Of a stretch of DNA of 28,919 nucleotides, positions 8,273-15,211 are shown in pieces; position 1 is the first letter of the stretch; each line of letters begins with the position of its first letter. Below the pieces are notes generated by a model, which was given only the letters and a program-made list of their open reading frames with translations, was not told the DNA's origin and made no database searches. Location: contig JBEVMS010000031.1 in assembly GCA_040508515.1 (NCBI GenBank), positions 1 to 28,919 on the forward strand, given 5' to 3'. The DNA is from JBEVMS01 sp040508515 (GTDB taxonomy: Bacteria; Pseudomonadota; Gammaproteobacteria; Xanthomonadales; Rhodanobacteraceae). The translations under genes and the position numbers were made by a program.

Positions 8273-9079
8273 ATGAACCGAATCGATCGTCGTTTCACCG
8301 AGTTGAAAACCGCCGGCCGCACCGGCCTGATTCCGTTCATCACCGCCGGCGATCCGGCGCCCGAACAGATGCTGGCGATCATGCATGCGCTGGTCGAGTC
8401 CGGCGCCGACCTGATCGAACTGGGGGTGCCGTTTTCCGACCCGATGGCCGATGGTCCGGTGATCCAGCACGCCAGCGAGCGCGCGATCGCTCGCGGGGTA
8501 GGTCTGAGCGACGTGCTCGGCTGGGTGGCGGCGTTTCGTCAGAACGATCGGCATACGCCGATCGTTCTGATGGGGTATCTCAACCCACTGGAAATCCACG
8601 GGTATCAGCGCTTCGCCGAGGAGGCGGTGGCGGCCGGCGTGGATGGCGTGCTGGTGGTCGATTGCCCGATCGAGGAGGCGGCCGTGCTGGCTCCGCTCAA
8701 GGCTGCCGGCCTGTCCCAGATTTTGCTGGCGGCGCCGACCACCGCACCGGCGCGTATGGCGCAGCTGTGCGAGGCCGCCGAAGGTTTCCTGTACTATGTC
8801 TCGTTTGCTGGCATCACCGGTGCGGCCAGATTGATCACCGGCGATATCGCCGAGCGTGTGGCGGATATCCGCCGCCGTTCGCGGGCGCCGGTGGCGGTGG
8901 GTTTCGGCGTGCGTGACGCGGCCAGTGCCAAAGCGATTGCCGGCTTTGCCGATGCGGTGGTGATTGGCAGCGCGCTGGTAGAGCGCCTGGCCAGCGCCGA
9001 GCGGTCGGATGAGGTGGTCGCGCGCGTGCGCGATTTCCTGCTGCCGATCCGCGCCGCATTGGACGCGCCACGGGATTGA
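8273..9079 (+). CDS. trpA: Tryptophan synthase alpha subunit
   Basis: This 268-residue TIM-barrel enzyme cleaves indole-3-glycerol phosphate to indole and glyceraldehyde-3-phosphate and channels indole to TrpB. GLIPFITAGDPAP is the N-terminal signature. ELGVPFSDPMADGPVIQ contains both catalytic acids, Glu49 and Asp60, at the same numbers as in E. coli. FLYYVSFAGITGA and VAVGFGVRDA are the phosphate-binding segments. ATG 8273 (MNRIDRRF) is preferred over an upstream start at 8240, which would add eleven unrelated residues. Confidence 0.97.
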   Translation: MNRIDRRFTELKTAGRTGLIPFITAGDPAPEQMLAIMHALVESGADLIELGVPFSDPMADGPVIQHASERAIARGVGLSDVLGWVAAFRQNDRHTPIVLMGYLNPLEIHGYQRFAEEAVAAGVDGVLVVDCPIEEAAVLAPLKAAGLSQILLAAPTTAPARMAQLCEAAEGFLYYVSFAGITGAARLITGDIAERVADIRRRSRAPVAVGFGVRDAASAKAIAGFADAVVIGSALVERLASAERSDEVVARVRDFLLPIRAALDAPRD

Positions 9080-9128
9080 GTCGCCTTGCTTCGTTCACGG
9101 AGCGGGGCCGGGAACGAGAGGTTGTACG

Positions 9129-9998
9129 ATGAATTGGTTGCAGAAGCTGGTGACTCCGCGCGCACGTGCGCAAGGTGCTGGTGTGGGCAAAGGCAAAGTG
9201 CCCGAGGGTGTGTGGGAAAAGTGCGGCGGCTGCGGCACGGTACTGTATCGCCCGGAGCTTGAGCGCAACTTGATGGTCTGCCCCAAGTGCGGCCATCACC
9301 ACACCATCGACGCGCGTTCGCGGCTACGGGCATTGCTCGATGAGGGCTCGGCGCAAGAGCACTGGGCTTCGATGGAGCCAACCGATCCGCTGAAATTCCG
9401 CGACACCAAGAAGTACCGCGATCGCATTGTGGCCGCCCAAAAATCCACTGGCGAAAAAGATGCCCTGCTGGCGATGAGCGGCAAGCTCAAGGGGCGTCCC
9501 TTGATGGCGGTGGCGTTCGAGTTCGGCTACATGGGTGGATCGATGGGTGCGGTGGTCGGCGAGAAGTTCGCCCGCGCCGCCGAGCGTGCGCTGGCCGACA
9601 AAAGCGCCTTGGTGTGTTTCTCCGCCACTGGCGGCGCGCGCATGCAGGAGGCGTTGTTCTCGCTGATGCAGATGGCCAAGACTTCCGCGGCACTGGCGCG
9701 CCTGCGTGATGCTGGCGTGCCCTACATCAGCGTGATGACGCACCCGACCACCGGCGGCGTGTCGGCGAGTCTGGCGATGCTCGGCGATATCAATATCGGC
9801 GAGCCCAAGGCGCTGATCGGATTCGCCGGCCCGCGGGTGATCGAGCAGACCGTGCGCGAAACCTTGCCCGAAGGCTTCCAGCGCTCGGAGTTTCTGCTTG
9901 AGCATGGGGCTATCGATCTGATCGTCGACCGCCGCGAGATGCGCGACAAGCTGGCCGACTTGCTGGGCCTGCTGATGAAGGCGCCGCGCGCCGCCTGA
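9129..9998 (+). CDS. accD: Acetyl-CoA carboxylase carboxyltransferase subunit beta
   Basis: This 289-residue protein, with AccA, transfers carboxyl from carboxybiotin to acetyl-CoA to make malonyl-CoA, the first step of fatty-acid synthesis. The N-terminal zinc ribbon has four cysteines spaced C-x2-C-x15-C-x2-C (residues 32, 35, 51 and 54). The carboxyltransferase core includes FSATGGARMQEALFSLMQMA and TGGVSASLAMLGD. ATG 9129 (MNWLQKL) is the family start; a longer frame reaching back to 9009 overlaps trpA and has no homology. It follows trpA after 49 bp and ends before a hairpin terminator. Confidence 0.97.
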   Translation: MNWLQKLVTPRARAQGAGVGKGKVPEGVWEKCGGCGTVLYRPELERNLMVCPKCGHHHTIDARSRLRALLDEGSAQEHWASMEPTDPLKFRDTKKYRDRIVAAQKSTGEKDALLAMSGKLKGRPLMAVAFEFGYMGGSMGAVVGEKFARAAERALADKSALVCFSATGGARMQEALFSLMQMAKTSAALARLRDAGVPYISVMTHPTTGGVSASLAMLGDINIGEPKALIGFAGPRVIEQTVRETLPEGFQRSEFLLEHGAIDLIVDRREMRDKLADLLGLLMKAPRAA

Positions 9999-10025
9999 GC
10001 CTGGGCGTGCGTGCGGTGACAAGAC

Positions 10026-10053
10026 GCCGATGCCGGAGGGCATCGGCTTTTTT
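10026..10053 (+). terminator. Rho-independent terminator after accD
   Basis: A 9-bp perfect stem (GCCGATGCC / GGCATCGGC, 10026-10034 and 10039-10047) with a GGAG loop is followed by six T residues at 10048-10053. It lies 28 bp after the accD stop, so the operon appears to end here rather than continue to folC. Confidence 0.9.
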
Positions 10054-10141
10054 GTGCCTGTGTGCTCGGCCGGTTTTATCCACAGCGCATGTGCATCAGT
10101 TGTCAGAAAGCCTGTGCATAACCGGGCTATGGCACTGTGCA

Positions 10142-10158
10142 ATCAAGCGCTTGGCACG
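10142..10158. repeat. 17-bp direct repeat, copy 1
   Basis: ATCAAGCGCTTGGCACG is repeated exactly at 10449-10465. It contains the 10-bp palindrome CAAGCGCTTG. The two copies flank most of the DnaA-box region. A third partial copy, AAGCGCTTG, directly abuts the last DnaA box at about 10427-10435. Confidence 0.85.
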
Positions 10159-10351
10159 GTGTGATCAGGTTATGCGCAGGTGGGCGGCGACGTCACGAGC
10201 GGATGCCCCAACGGCCATGCCAATCCTGAAATTGCCAGATGCCGGCACATGCAAAACCCTCTACCCAAGTCTGGTTGGGCGTTGCCAGCCAGGCACGTGT
10301 CACGCGCTGGGCAGATTTCGCTGAAGGCCATCGCTGGGACGGTGCTCGCGT

Positions 10352-10367
10352 GGATCGCGCGCGATCC
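10352..10367. repeat. 16-bp perfect palindrome
   Basis: GGATCGCGCGCGATCC is a perfect palindrome within the DnaA-box region. It contains two GATC sites, as Dam methylation and SeqA binding sites would, but whether this organism has Dam methylation is unknown. No T tract follows. Confidence 0.6.
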
Positions 10368-10382
10368 GACGTCCATGCCATG

Positions 10383-10428
10383 TTATCCACAGCTGGGGTG
10401 GACAAAGGTGATGTAAGGCTGTGGATAA
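10383..10428. repeat. 11-bp perfect inverted repeat formed by two DnaA boxes
   Basis: TTATCCACAGC (10383-10393) and its exact reverse complement GCTGTGGATAA (10418-10428) are separated by 24 bp. The arms extend two bases beyond the DnaA nonamers on the inner side. The spacing would place two DnaA molecules on opposed sites. Confidence 0.85.
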
Positions 10429-10448
10429 GCGCTTGTCGCCCCAAGGCG

Positions 10449-10465
10449 ATCAAGCGCTTGGCACG
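10449..10465. repeat. 17-bp direct repeat, copy 2
   Basis: This is an exact second copy of the repeat at 10142-10158, 307 bp downstream, ending 7 bp before the stop codon of the minus-strand monooxygenase. It is in the same orientation as copy 1. Confidence 0.85.
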
Positions 10466-10471
10466 CTCTGC

Positions 10472-11521
10472 TTAGTGCGTGACCTGCTCGGCGCTGGCAC
10501 CGGCAGAAGTCATGATGCTGGCAGCGAAGCGCTCCATTTCTTCCAACTGCGGGCTCATCTGCAGTAGCAACAAATCCACACCCACGCGTTCGAATTCGGC
10601 GATGCGCGCGCGTATCGCCGCCGGCGTACCGACCAGGCCGGGGCGCAGGCCGCGGTTGGAAACCGAGTACTCGCGAATCTTCAATTCGCGTTCCAACTGG
10701 GTGCCGGACAGCCATTGCTCGAAGTTGGCGAAGCCGGGAGCCTCGGGGTCGAGCGTGGTGATGCGTTCCACTTCCGCCTCGGCCTCGGCCTGGGTATCGC
10801 GCACCACGGCGTAGGCGGCCATGCCGAAGCGCATCGGTGGCAAGCCTTCGCGTTCGCGCCGCGCGCGCATATCGGCGATCTTCTCGGCGATGATCTCGGG
10901 CTCATCGCCGTGCATCACATAGGCATCGCACTGCTGCGCGATCATCGTCTTGGCCGTCTCCGACTCGCCACCGGCATAGATGGTCGGGCGCGGCGAGGAC
11001 AGCGGCTTAGGCTCGCAGATGGCGTCCTTGAGCTGGTAGCGGGCGCCTTCGTAGGTGAAGGGCGTCTGCGACCACAGGCCATCGACCACCTGCAGCCACT
11101 CAGTGGTGCGCGCATAGCGATCGTCATGCTGGTCGAATTGCAGACCGTATTGGGTCGCTTCGTCGGCCCACCAGGAAGACACCACGTTGAGCGCCAGTCG
11201 GCCGCCGCTGATCCGGTCGATATTGGCCGCCTGCTTGGCGAACAGCGCCGGTTGATGGAAGTTGGGGCGCACCGCGACCATCAGCTCCAGCTTTTTGGTC
11301 ACCGCGGCCAGCGCGGCGGCGGTGGACCAGGCGTCCAGCGCCGGCGCTTGCACGCCTTTGATGTCGTTGAGGTTGAGTTCGGCGATCAGGGTCAGGTCGT
11401 AGCCGAGCTCTTCGGCGCGTTGGCACAGCGTGCGCATGTAGTCCCAGCTGGCGCTCATCCCCTCGTCGGGAACGTTGCGCAGCCAGCCACCGAACACCGG
11501 CGCCCAGAATCCGTATCTCAT
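10472..11521 (-). CDS. LLM-class flavin-dependent monooxygenase (SsuD/SfnG-like)
   Basis: This 349-residue member of the bacterial luciferase-like family uses FMNH2 supplied by a separate reductase, and O2. The segment RPNFHQPALFAKQAANIDR followed by SGGRLALNVVSSWW and DERY-like HDDRYART is the pattern of alkanesulfonate (SsuD) and dimethylsulfone (SfnG) monooxygenases. IYAGGESETAK is a typical flavin-phosphate segment. ATG 11521 (MRYGFWAPVF) was chosen; a longer frame reaching 11794 is Arg-rich shadow sequence. The start overlaps the stop of the ATP-grasp gene by ATGA, so the two are coupled. The substrate is unknown: no sulfonate transporter (ssuABC) or sfn gene is adjacent, which argues against a plain sulfur-scavenging role. 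Confidence 0.88.
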   Translation of the reverse strand: MRYGFWAPVFGGWLRNVPDEGMSASWDYMRTLCQRAEELGYDLTLIAELNLNDIKGVQAPALDAWSTAAALAAVTKKLELMVAVRPNFHQPALFAKQAANIDRISGGRLALNVVSSWWADEATQYGLQFDQHDDRYARTTEWLQVVDGLWSQTPFTYEGARYQLKDAICEPKPLSSPRPTIYAGGESETAKTMIAQQCDAYVMHGDEPEIIAEKIADMRARREREGLPPMRFGMAAYAVVRDTQAEAEAEVERITTLDPEAPGFANFEQWLSGTQLERELKIREYSVSNRGLRPGLVGTPAAIRARIAEFERVGVDLLLLQMSPQLEEMERFAASIMTSAGASAEQVTH

Positions 11522-12447
11522 GCTGCTCTCCGTGCGTGGCGGGCCAGTTGCGCGATCAGGTAATCGACCAGATTTTCGTGTGGGTCCCAACCCAATACGT
11601 CGCGCGCGTTGGCGACGAAATTGGAGAGCCCGTTGATGTCGTAAAAGCGCTGCACGCCATCGCGCGCATCGACCATGAATTCGATCCCGCCGATATCCAG
11701 TTGGGCGGCCTTGGCGATCGCTTCGACCGCGGCGATGGTGGTCGCGTCCAGCGTGGTTTTTTCGATCGTCACGGTGGGCTTGTCGATCATGCACACGTCG
11801 GCCGGGCAGAGGTCGAAGGTGGCGCCGTCGGAGAGCAGCGAAATCGCGTAGAGGAAGCGCCCGTCCAGGGTTTCGGCGCGTACGATGCGCTGGTCGTTGG
11901 TGGGCACGTATTCCTGCACCAGCGTCACGCCGTCCACGCCGACCGGCGTGGTACCGGCGCGTACCGCCTCGGTCAGGGCTTCGACGCTGTCGTAGCGCTC
12001 CACACCGGCACCGGAACCACCGATGTTGGCTTTGACCACCAGCGGGTAGCGCAGACCCTTGGCGGCGGGCAGCACATCTTCGCGGCGGTGTACGACGCGC
12101 GTGGCCGGCGTGGCCAGGCCGAGCGAGCGGATCAGCGACAACTGGCGCGCTTTGGAGGCGTCAATCGCCAGTGGCGCGCTGCCGTTGATGACGCGCGCGC
12201 CCGCCAGTTCCCAATGCGCATACAACGCCTGGCTGTAGAAAATGGCGTGTTCGCTTTGACGCAGGAACGAGCTCATCGCCAGACGGCTGAGAATCACCGG
12301 TGCTGGCGGTGCCTCATCCAGATCGAAATGATGCTGGTCGATCTGCATCGGCAGGTAAGGCAGGCCGCGCTGTTCCAGCGTGGCGAACAGCGGTTTGAAC
12401 CACTCGGGATGTTCGTAGAAAATCGCGAGTTCGGCGTGCTGAGTCAT
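11518..12447 (-). CDS. ATP-grasp ligase, RimK-like
   Basis: This 309-residue protein has an ATP-grasp fold, which activates a carboxylate as acyl phosphate and joins it to an amine or thiol. YPLVVKANIGGSGAGVE holds the ATP-binding lysine (Lys139) and glycine loop (143-148). QEYVP (178-182) is the adenine-contacting segment. GGIEFMVD with Glu256, and DIN at 270-272, supply the Mg2+ ligands, so the active site looks complete. Residues 1-90 form a pre-ATP-grasp domain (AIFYEHPEWFKPLFATLEQ) that probably sets specificity. It is the first gene of a two-gene unit with the LLM monooxygenase. No ribosome site is obvious. I cannot name the product; a small peptide-like or amino-acid conjugate is one possibility. 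Confidence 0.8.
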   Translation of the reverse strand: MTQHAELAIFYEHPEWFKPLFATLEQRGLPYLPMQIDQHHFDLDEAPPAPVILSRLAMSSFLRQSEHAIFYSQALYAHWELAGARVINGSAPLAIDASKARQLSLIRSLGLATPATRVVHRREDVLPAAKGLRYPLVVKANIGGSGAGVERYDSVEALTEAVRAGTTPVGVDGVTLVQEYVPTNDQRIVRAETLDGRFLYAISLLSDGATFDLCPADVCMIDKPTVTIEKTTLDATTIAAVEAIAKAAQLDIGGIEFMVDARDGVQRFYDINGLSNFVANARDVLGWDPHENLVDYLIAQLARHARRAA

Positions 12448-12667
12448 GCGATCTGTACCGTGCAGGGGAAGGTGGTGAGACGAGCAGTTTAGCTACGCCG
12501 GCAGTTGGATAGCTAGACGTGGAGAAGTCCATAACTGGCGGGTGTTGGTTTGGATTCAACGAGGTCAGGGAGAGTATTTCCGCGGAAGCGAAGGCAGGGC
12601 GACCCCTGTCTTTCTGCATATGCAAAGAGAGGCGGCCTTTGCGTAGGCTAGACGGGATTCCCTTTTA

Positions 12668-14176
12668 ATGGCCGATGCCGTGTCCACACTTCGCCGTACC
12701 CTGCTTTTCACCGCCTTGGCATGCACCACGCTGCAAGCGTATGCAAAAAGCGATAACGATCACGCCAAGCCCGATGCGGCGGCAGTCGCGGAATCAGCGC
12801 GCCCACCGTTGCCGGCCGATGCGCATATCCGCCAAAGCACGCATGTGGCGGGCAAATCGATCAGCTACACGGTCACCGTAGGCACTCTGCCGGTGCGCGA
12901 CGAAACTGGCAAAAAAACCGGCGAGGTGGTGTTCACTGCCTATACCGTGGACGGTAAAGACCGACCAGTAACTTTTGCGCTCAACGGCGGGCCGGGGGCT
13001 TCCTCGGTCTATCTCAATTTCGGCGCGATCGGCCCCAAGCGCGTTCGCTTCGGCAGCCAGGGCGACAGCCCCTCTGATCCGGCGACACTCGAAGATAACC
13101 CCGGTACCTGGCTGGACTTCACTGATCTGGTCTTCATCGATCCGATCGGTACCGGCTACAGCCGTTCGCTGGTGTCCGAAGACGAGGCCAAGAAGGCGTT
13201 CTACAACGCCAAGTCCGATGTGCAGTACCTGTCGCGCTCCATTTACGACTGGTTGGTCAACAACGGTCGCTTGAGCTCGCGCAAGTATTTGGTCGGCGAA
13301 AGCTACGGCGGCTATCGCGGCCCGCGCATCACGCATTACCTGCAAACCCAATTGGGTGTGGCGATGAACGGCGTCACCCTGGTTTCGCCCTACCTCAACC
13401 CCACGATCGAGGACAACGGCGATGTCTCGCCGCTGCCGTGGATGCTGACCCTGCCGGCGATCGCTGCGGCCAATCTGGAGCGCAAGCATCAGCTCACTCC
13501 CGAGGCGATGGCCAAGATCATCGATTACACGCGGACTGACTATGCGGTCGATCTGATGAAGGGACATTCCGATCCGGCTGCGCAGCAGCGGATGATCGCC
13601 AAGGTCACCGAGTTGAGCGGACTCGATCCGGTTTTTGTGCAGCGCTCGGGCGGTCGGCTGGAGACCCAGGCCTACTTGCGCGAGGTTTATCGCAGCGAGG
13701 GCAAGCTAGGCAGCCGTTACGATTCCAACGTCACCTCGTTCGATCCGTTCCCGTATGCGCCAGATCAGCAAACCAACGACCCGATCTTGAACAGCATCAT
13801 CGCGCCGACCACCACCGCGATGGTCGATTTCGTCACGCATACCGTGGGCTGGAAAACCGATGCGCGCTATTACGCCTTGAGTAACCAGGTCAACAACGAC
13901 TGGGCGCAGGACGATGAGTTGCGCAAGGGTTCGGTGGGGCAACTGCGCGATATGGTGGCGATCGATCCGAAGCTGCGCGTGCTGATCGTTCACGGTTGGG
14001 ACGATCTGTCTTGTCCTTTCATGGGCTCCATTCTCAGCGTGGACCAGATGCCGGTGATGGGCGACCCGACGCGTGTGCAGGTCAAGGAATATCCCGGCGG
14101 GCACATGTTCTACAGCCGTAGCGACAGCCAGCAGAGCCTGCGTCATGACGTGATGGCGATGTACGCCACGCACTAA
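12668..14176 (+). CDS. Exported serine carboxypeptidase, peptidase family S10
   Basis: This 502-residue alpha/beta hydrolase removes C-terminal residues from peptides. A signal peptide (about 1-26, ending LQAYA) indicates export to the periplasm or outside. The oxyanion region is FALNGGPGASS. The nucleophile is Ser212 in VGESYGGYRGP, with Asp445 in VHGWDDLSCP and His479 in YPGGHMFY, so the triad is intact. Bacterial S10 enzymes are common in Xanthomonadales. It is divergent from the ATP-grasp/monooxygenase pair, with 220 bp between starts, and is followed by a hairpin terminator. ATG 12668 has no clear Shine-Dalgarno sequence. Confidence 0.93.
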   Translation: MADAVSTLRRTLLFTALACTTLQAYAKSDNDHAKPDAAAVAESARPPLPADAHIRQSTHVAGKSISYTVTVGTLPVRDETGKKTGEVVFTAYTVDGKDRPVTFALNGGPGASSVYLNFGAIGPKRVRFGSQGDSPSDPATLEDNPGTWLDFTDLVFIDPIGTGYSRSLVSEDEAKKAFYNAKSDVQYLSRSIYDWLVNNGRLSSRKYLVGESYGGYRGPRITHYLQTQLGVAMNGVTLVSPYLNPTIEDNGDVSPLPWMLTLPAIAAANLERKHQLTPEAMAKIIDYTRTDYAVDLMKGHSDPAAQQRMIAKVTELSGLDPVFVQRSGGRLETQAYLREVYRSEGKLGSRYDSNVTSFDPFPYAPDQQTNDPILNSIIAPTTTAMVDFVTHTVGWKTDARYYALSNQVNNDWAQDDELRKGSVGQLRDMVAIDPKLRVLIVHGWDDLSCPFMGSILSVDQMPVMGDPTRVQVKEYPGGHMFYSRSDSQQSLRHDVMAMYATH

Positions 14177-14182
14177 AACGCC

Positions 14183-14209
14183 AAGGCCGTCCGATCTCGG
14201 ACGGCCTTT
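14183..14209 (+). terminator. Hairpin terminator after the S10 peptidase
   Basis: An 11-bp perfect stem (AAGGCCGTCCG / CGGACGGCCTT, 14183-14193 and 14198-14208) with an ATCT loop ends in a short T run (TTTC). It sits 6 bp after the peptidase stop and lies between convergent genes. The minus-strand side lacks a T tract, so it serves chiefly the + strand. Confidence 0.8.
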
Positions 14210-14254
14210 CGGTGATGCTTACGCGGCGGCGCTGGCAGCCGCGGGAGGGGACGG

Positions 14255-15082
14255 TTAAGGCGAGGTGCTGGGCATCGGCGCCGTGCTGGAAGCGGCGGCG
14301 GGGGGCGTCGTGTTAGGCGCAGCCACGCTGGGCAGTTCGATTTCGGTCGAGGTGGTCTGAGCTTCCAATTGCTGGATTTTCTGCTTTACCGCGTCGAGCT
14401 GGTTGTTGCTGGCACGCAGGTCGGTGGTCAGCGATACCGCCTGCTGCTGCGCTTGCTGCTGCGCATTGGCAACCTGGCGAGCCTGCTCCTGCTGGCGATT
14501 GACATCCACTTGCAGGTTTTGCAGGCGCTGTTCGTTGATCGCAACCATGTGAGCGGTGTACTTGTTGCCTGCTTCCAGGCGCAGCGTGTCGATATCGATT
14601 TGTGCGAGTTTTTCCGTTTGCGCCGCGAAGCTTCGATAGATCGCATCGGCATCGCTGAACGAGTCGGTCTGCACCGCGCGCAAGAAAACCTTGTCGTGGA
14701 ACAAGGCCACGTAATAACTGAGCTTGTCCGTCTGGAACAGCAGGCTGGTGCCGTAATTGCTGTTGTAGGTGGTGCGCAATTCGGTCAACTGGTGATCGTC
14801 CATCAGCTTGCGCAAATCATTCGGGCTGATGCCCGCCACTGCCCGCGGGGCAGGTGCGGGAGCCGGTGTGACCGCAGGTGCTGGCAGGGTGGTAGCCGCT
14901 TTTTTGCTGGTGTGATGAAACGGCTTGGCTGGATGGTGTTTCTTATGCGTAGCGCCAAGCGGATTCGGCTGGCTGGCCGCTTGCGCCGGTGCGGCTTGGT
15001 CAGCCAGTGCCAGACTACTGGTTGAAGCCAGCGTGAGTGCAAATACAAAAAGGGCGATCGCCCGGGTGTTATCCGACTTCAT
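14255..15082 (-). CDS. Exported DUF2968 coiled-coil protein
   Basis: This 275-residue protein has a signal peptide (1-27, ending SLALA) and a Lys/His/Pro-rich linker (about 40-80). The conserved block LRKLMDDHQLTELRTTYNSN plus GTSLLFQTDKLSYYVALFHD matches the DUF2968 family of Burkholderia and Xanthomonadales. A long coiled coil (about 160-240, Gln-rich) and a low-complexity Pro/Thr/Ser tail follow. The function of the family is unknown. It follows the tadG-like gene on the same strand after 129 bp and may be co-transcribed with the pilus locus or use its own promoter, listed separately. Confidence 0.8.
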   Translation of the reverse strand: MKSDNTRAIALFVFALTLASTSSLALADQAAPAQAASQPNPLGATHKKHHPAKPFHHTSKKAATTLPAPAVTPAPAPAPRAVAGISPNDLRKLMDDHQLTELRTTYNSNYGTSLLFQTDKLSYYVALFHDKVFLRAVQTDSFSDADAIYRSFAAQTEKLAQIDIDTLRLEAGNKYTAHMVAINEQRLQNLQVDVNRQQEQARQVANAQQQAQQQAVSLTTDLRASNNQLDAVKQKIQQLEAQTTSTEIELPSVAAPNTTPPAAASSTAPMPSTSP

Positions 15083-15144
15083 CCACCAATCCCCTGTTTA
15101 AACCACAGATAACGGTTGCAATACCGACCACTTAAAGGTGCCGG

Positions 15145-15153
15145 ATTCTAGCA
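15145..15153 (-). promoter_or_regulatory. Candidate extended -10 promoter for the DUF2968 gene
   Basis: On the minus strand TGCTAGAAT (an extended -10, TGn plus TAGAAT) lies about 63 bp upstream of the DUF2968 start. No convincing -35 hexamer is found at 17 bp. This suggests the gene can be expressed independently of the pilus genes. Call made by eye. Confidence 0.3.
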
Positions 15154-15211
15154 TGTGGTATGGAGTTGCCCGATTGGTCATAACGTACATTTCATCATTT
15201 TGCGCACCGGG

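Larger units (their letters stand above)
10076..10428. promoter_or_regulatory. DnaA-box cluster
   Basis: DnaA is the replication initiator, and its consensus site is TTATNCACA. Matches are TTATCCACA at 10076-10084 (+), TTATGCACA at 10113-10121 (-), TTATGCGCA at 10170-10178 (+, one mismatch), TTATCCACA at 10383-10391 (+) and TTATCCACA at 10420-10428 (-). Four consensus matches in about 350 bp is far above chance in GC-rich DNA. No dnaA, dnaN, gyrB, rpmH or parAB gene is nearby and no AT-rich unwinding element is evident. A DnaA-titrating (datA-like) or DnaA-reactivating (DARS-like) locus is therefore more plausible than oriC. Function is inferred from motifs only. Confidence 0.6.
9999..10471. 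other. 473-bp gene-free region rich in DnaA boxes and repeats
   Basis: No credible coding sequence is present; the short frames on both strands lack domain character. After the accD terminator the region holds five DnaA-box-like nonamers, an 11-bp inverted repeat, a 17-bp direct repeat and a 16-bp palindrome, each listed separately. It lies between accD (+) and the minus-strand monooxygenase, whose 3' ends converge on it. It is therefore not a promoter region for either neighbour. Confidence 0.8.

Noticed and set aside
10054..10471. The DnaA-box region as the chromosomal origin oriC
   Set aside because: No dnaA, dnaN, rpmH or gidA neighbours and no evident AT-rich unwinding element; a DnaA-binding regulatory site is the more cautious reading.
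10180..10475. Short open frames in the gene-free region after accD
   Set aside because: They overlap the repeats and DnaA boxes on both strands and show no domain, signal peptide or ribosome site.
11536..12492. Plus-strand frame of 318 codons opposite the ATP-grasp gene
   Set aside because: Composition typical of an antisense shadow (Gly/Arg/His/Val); the minus-strand frame has clear ATP-grasp motifs.
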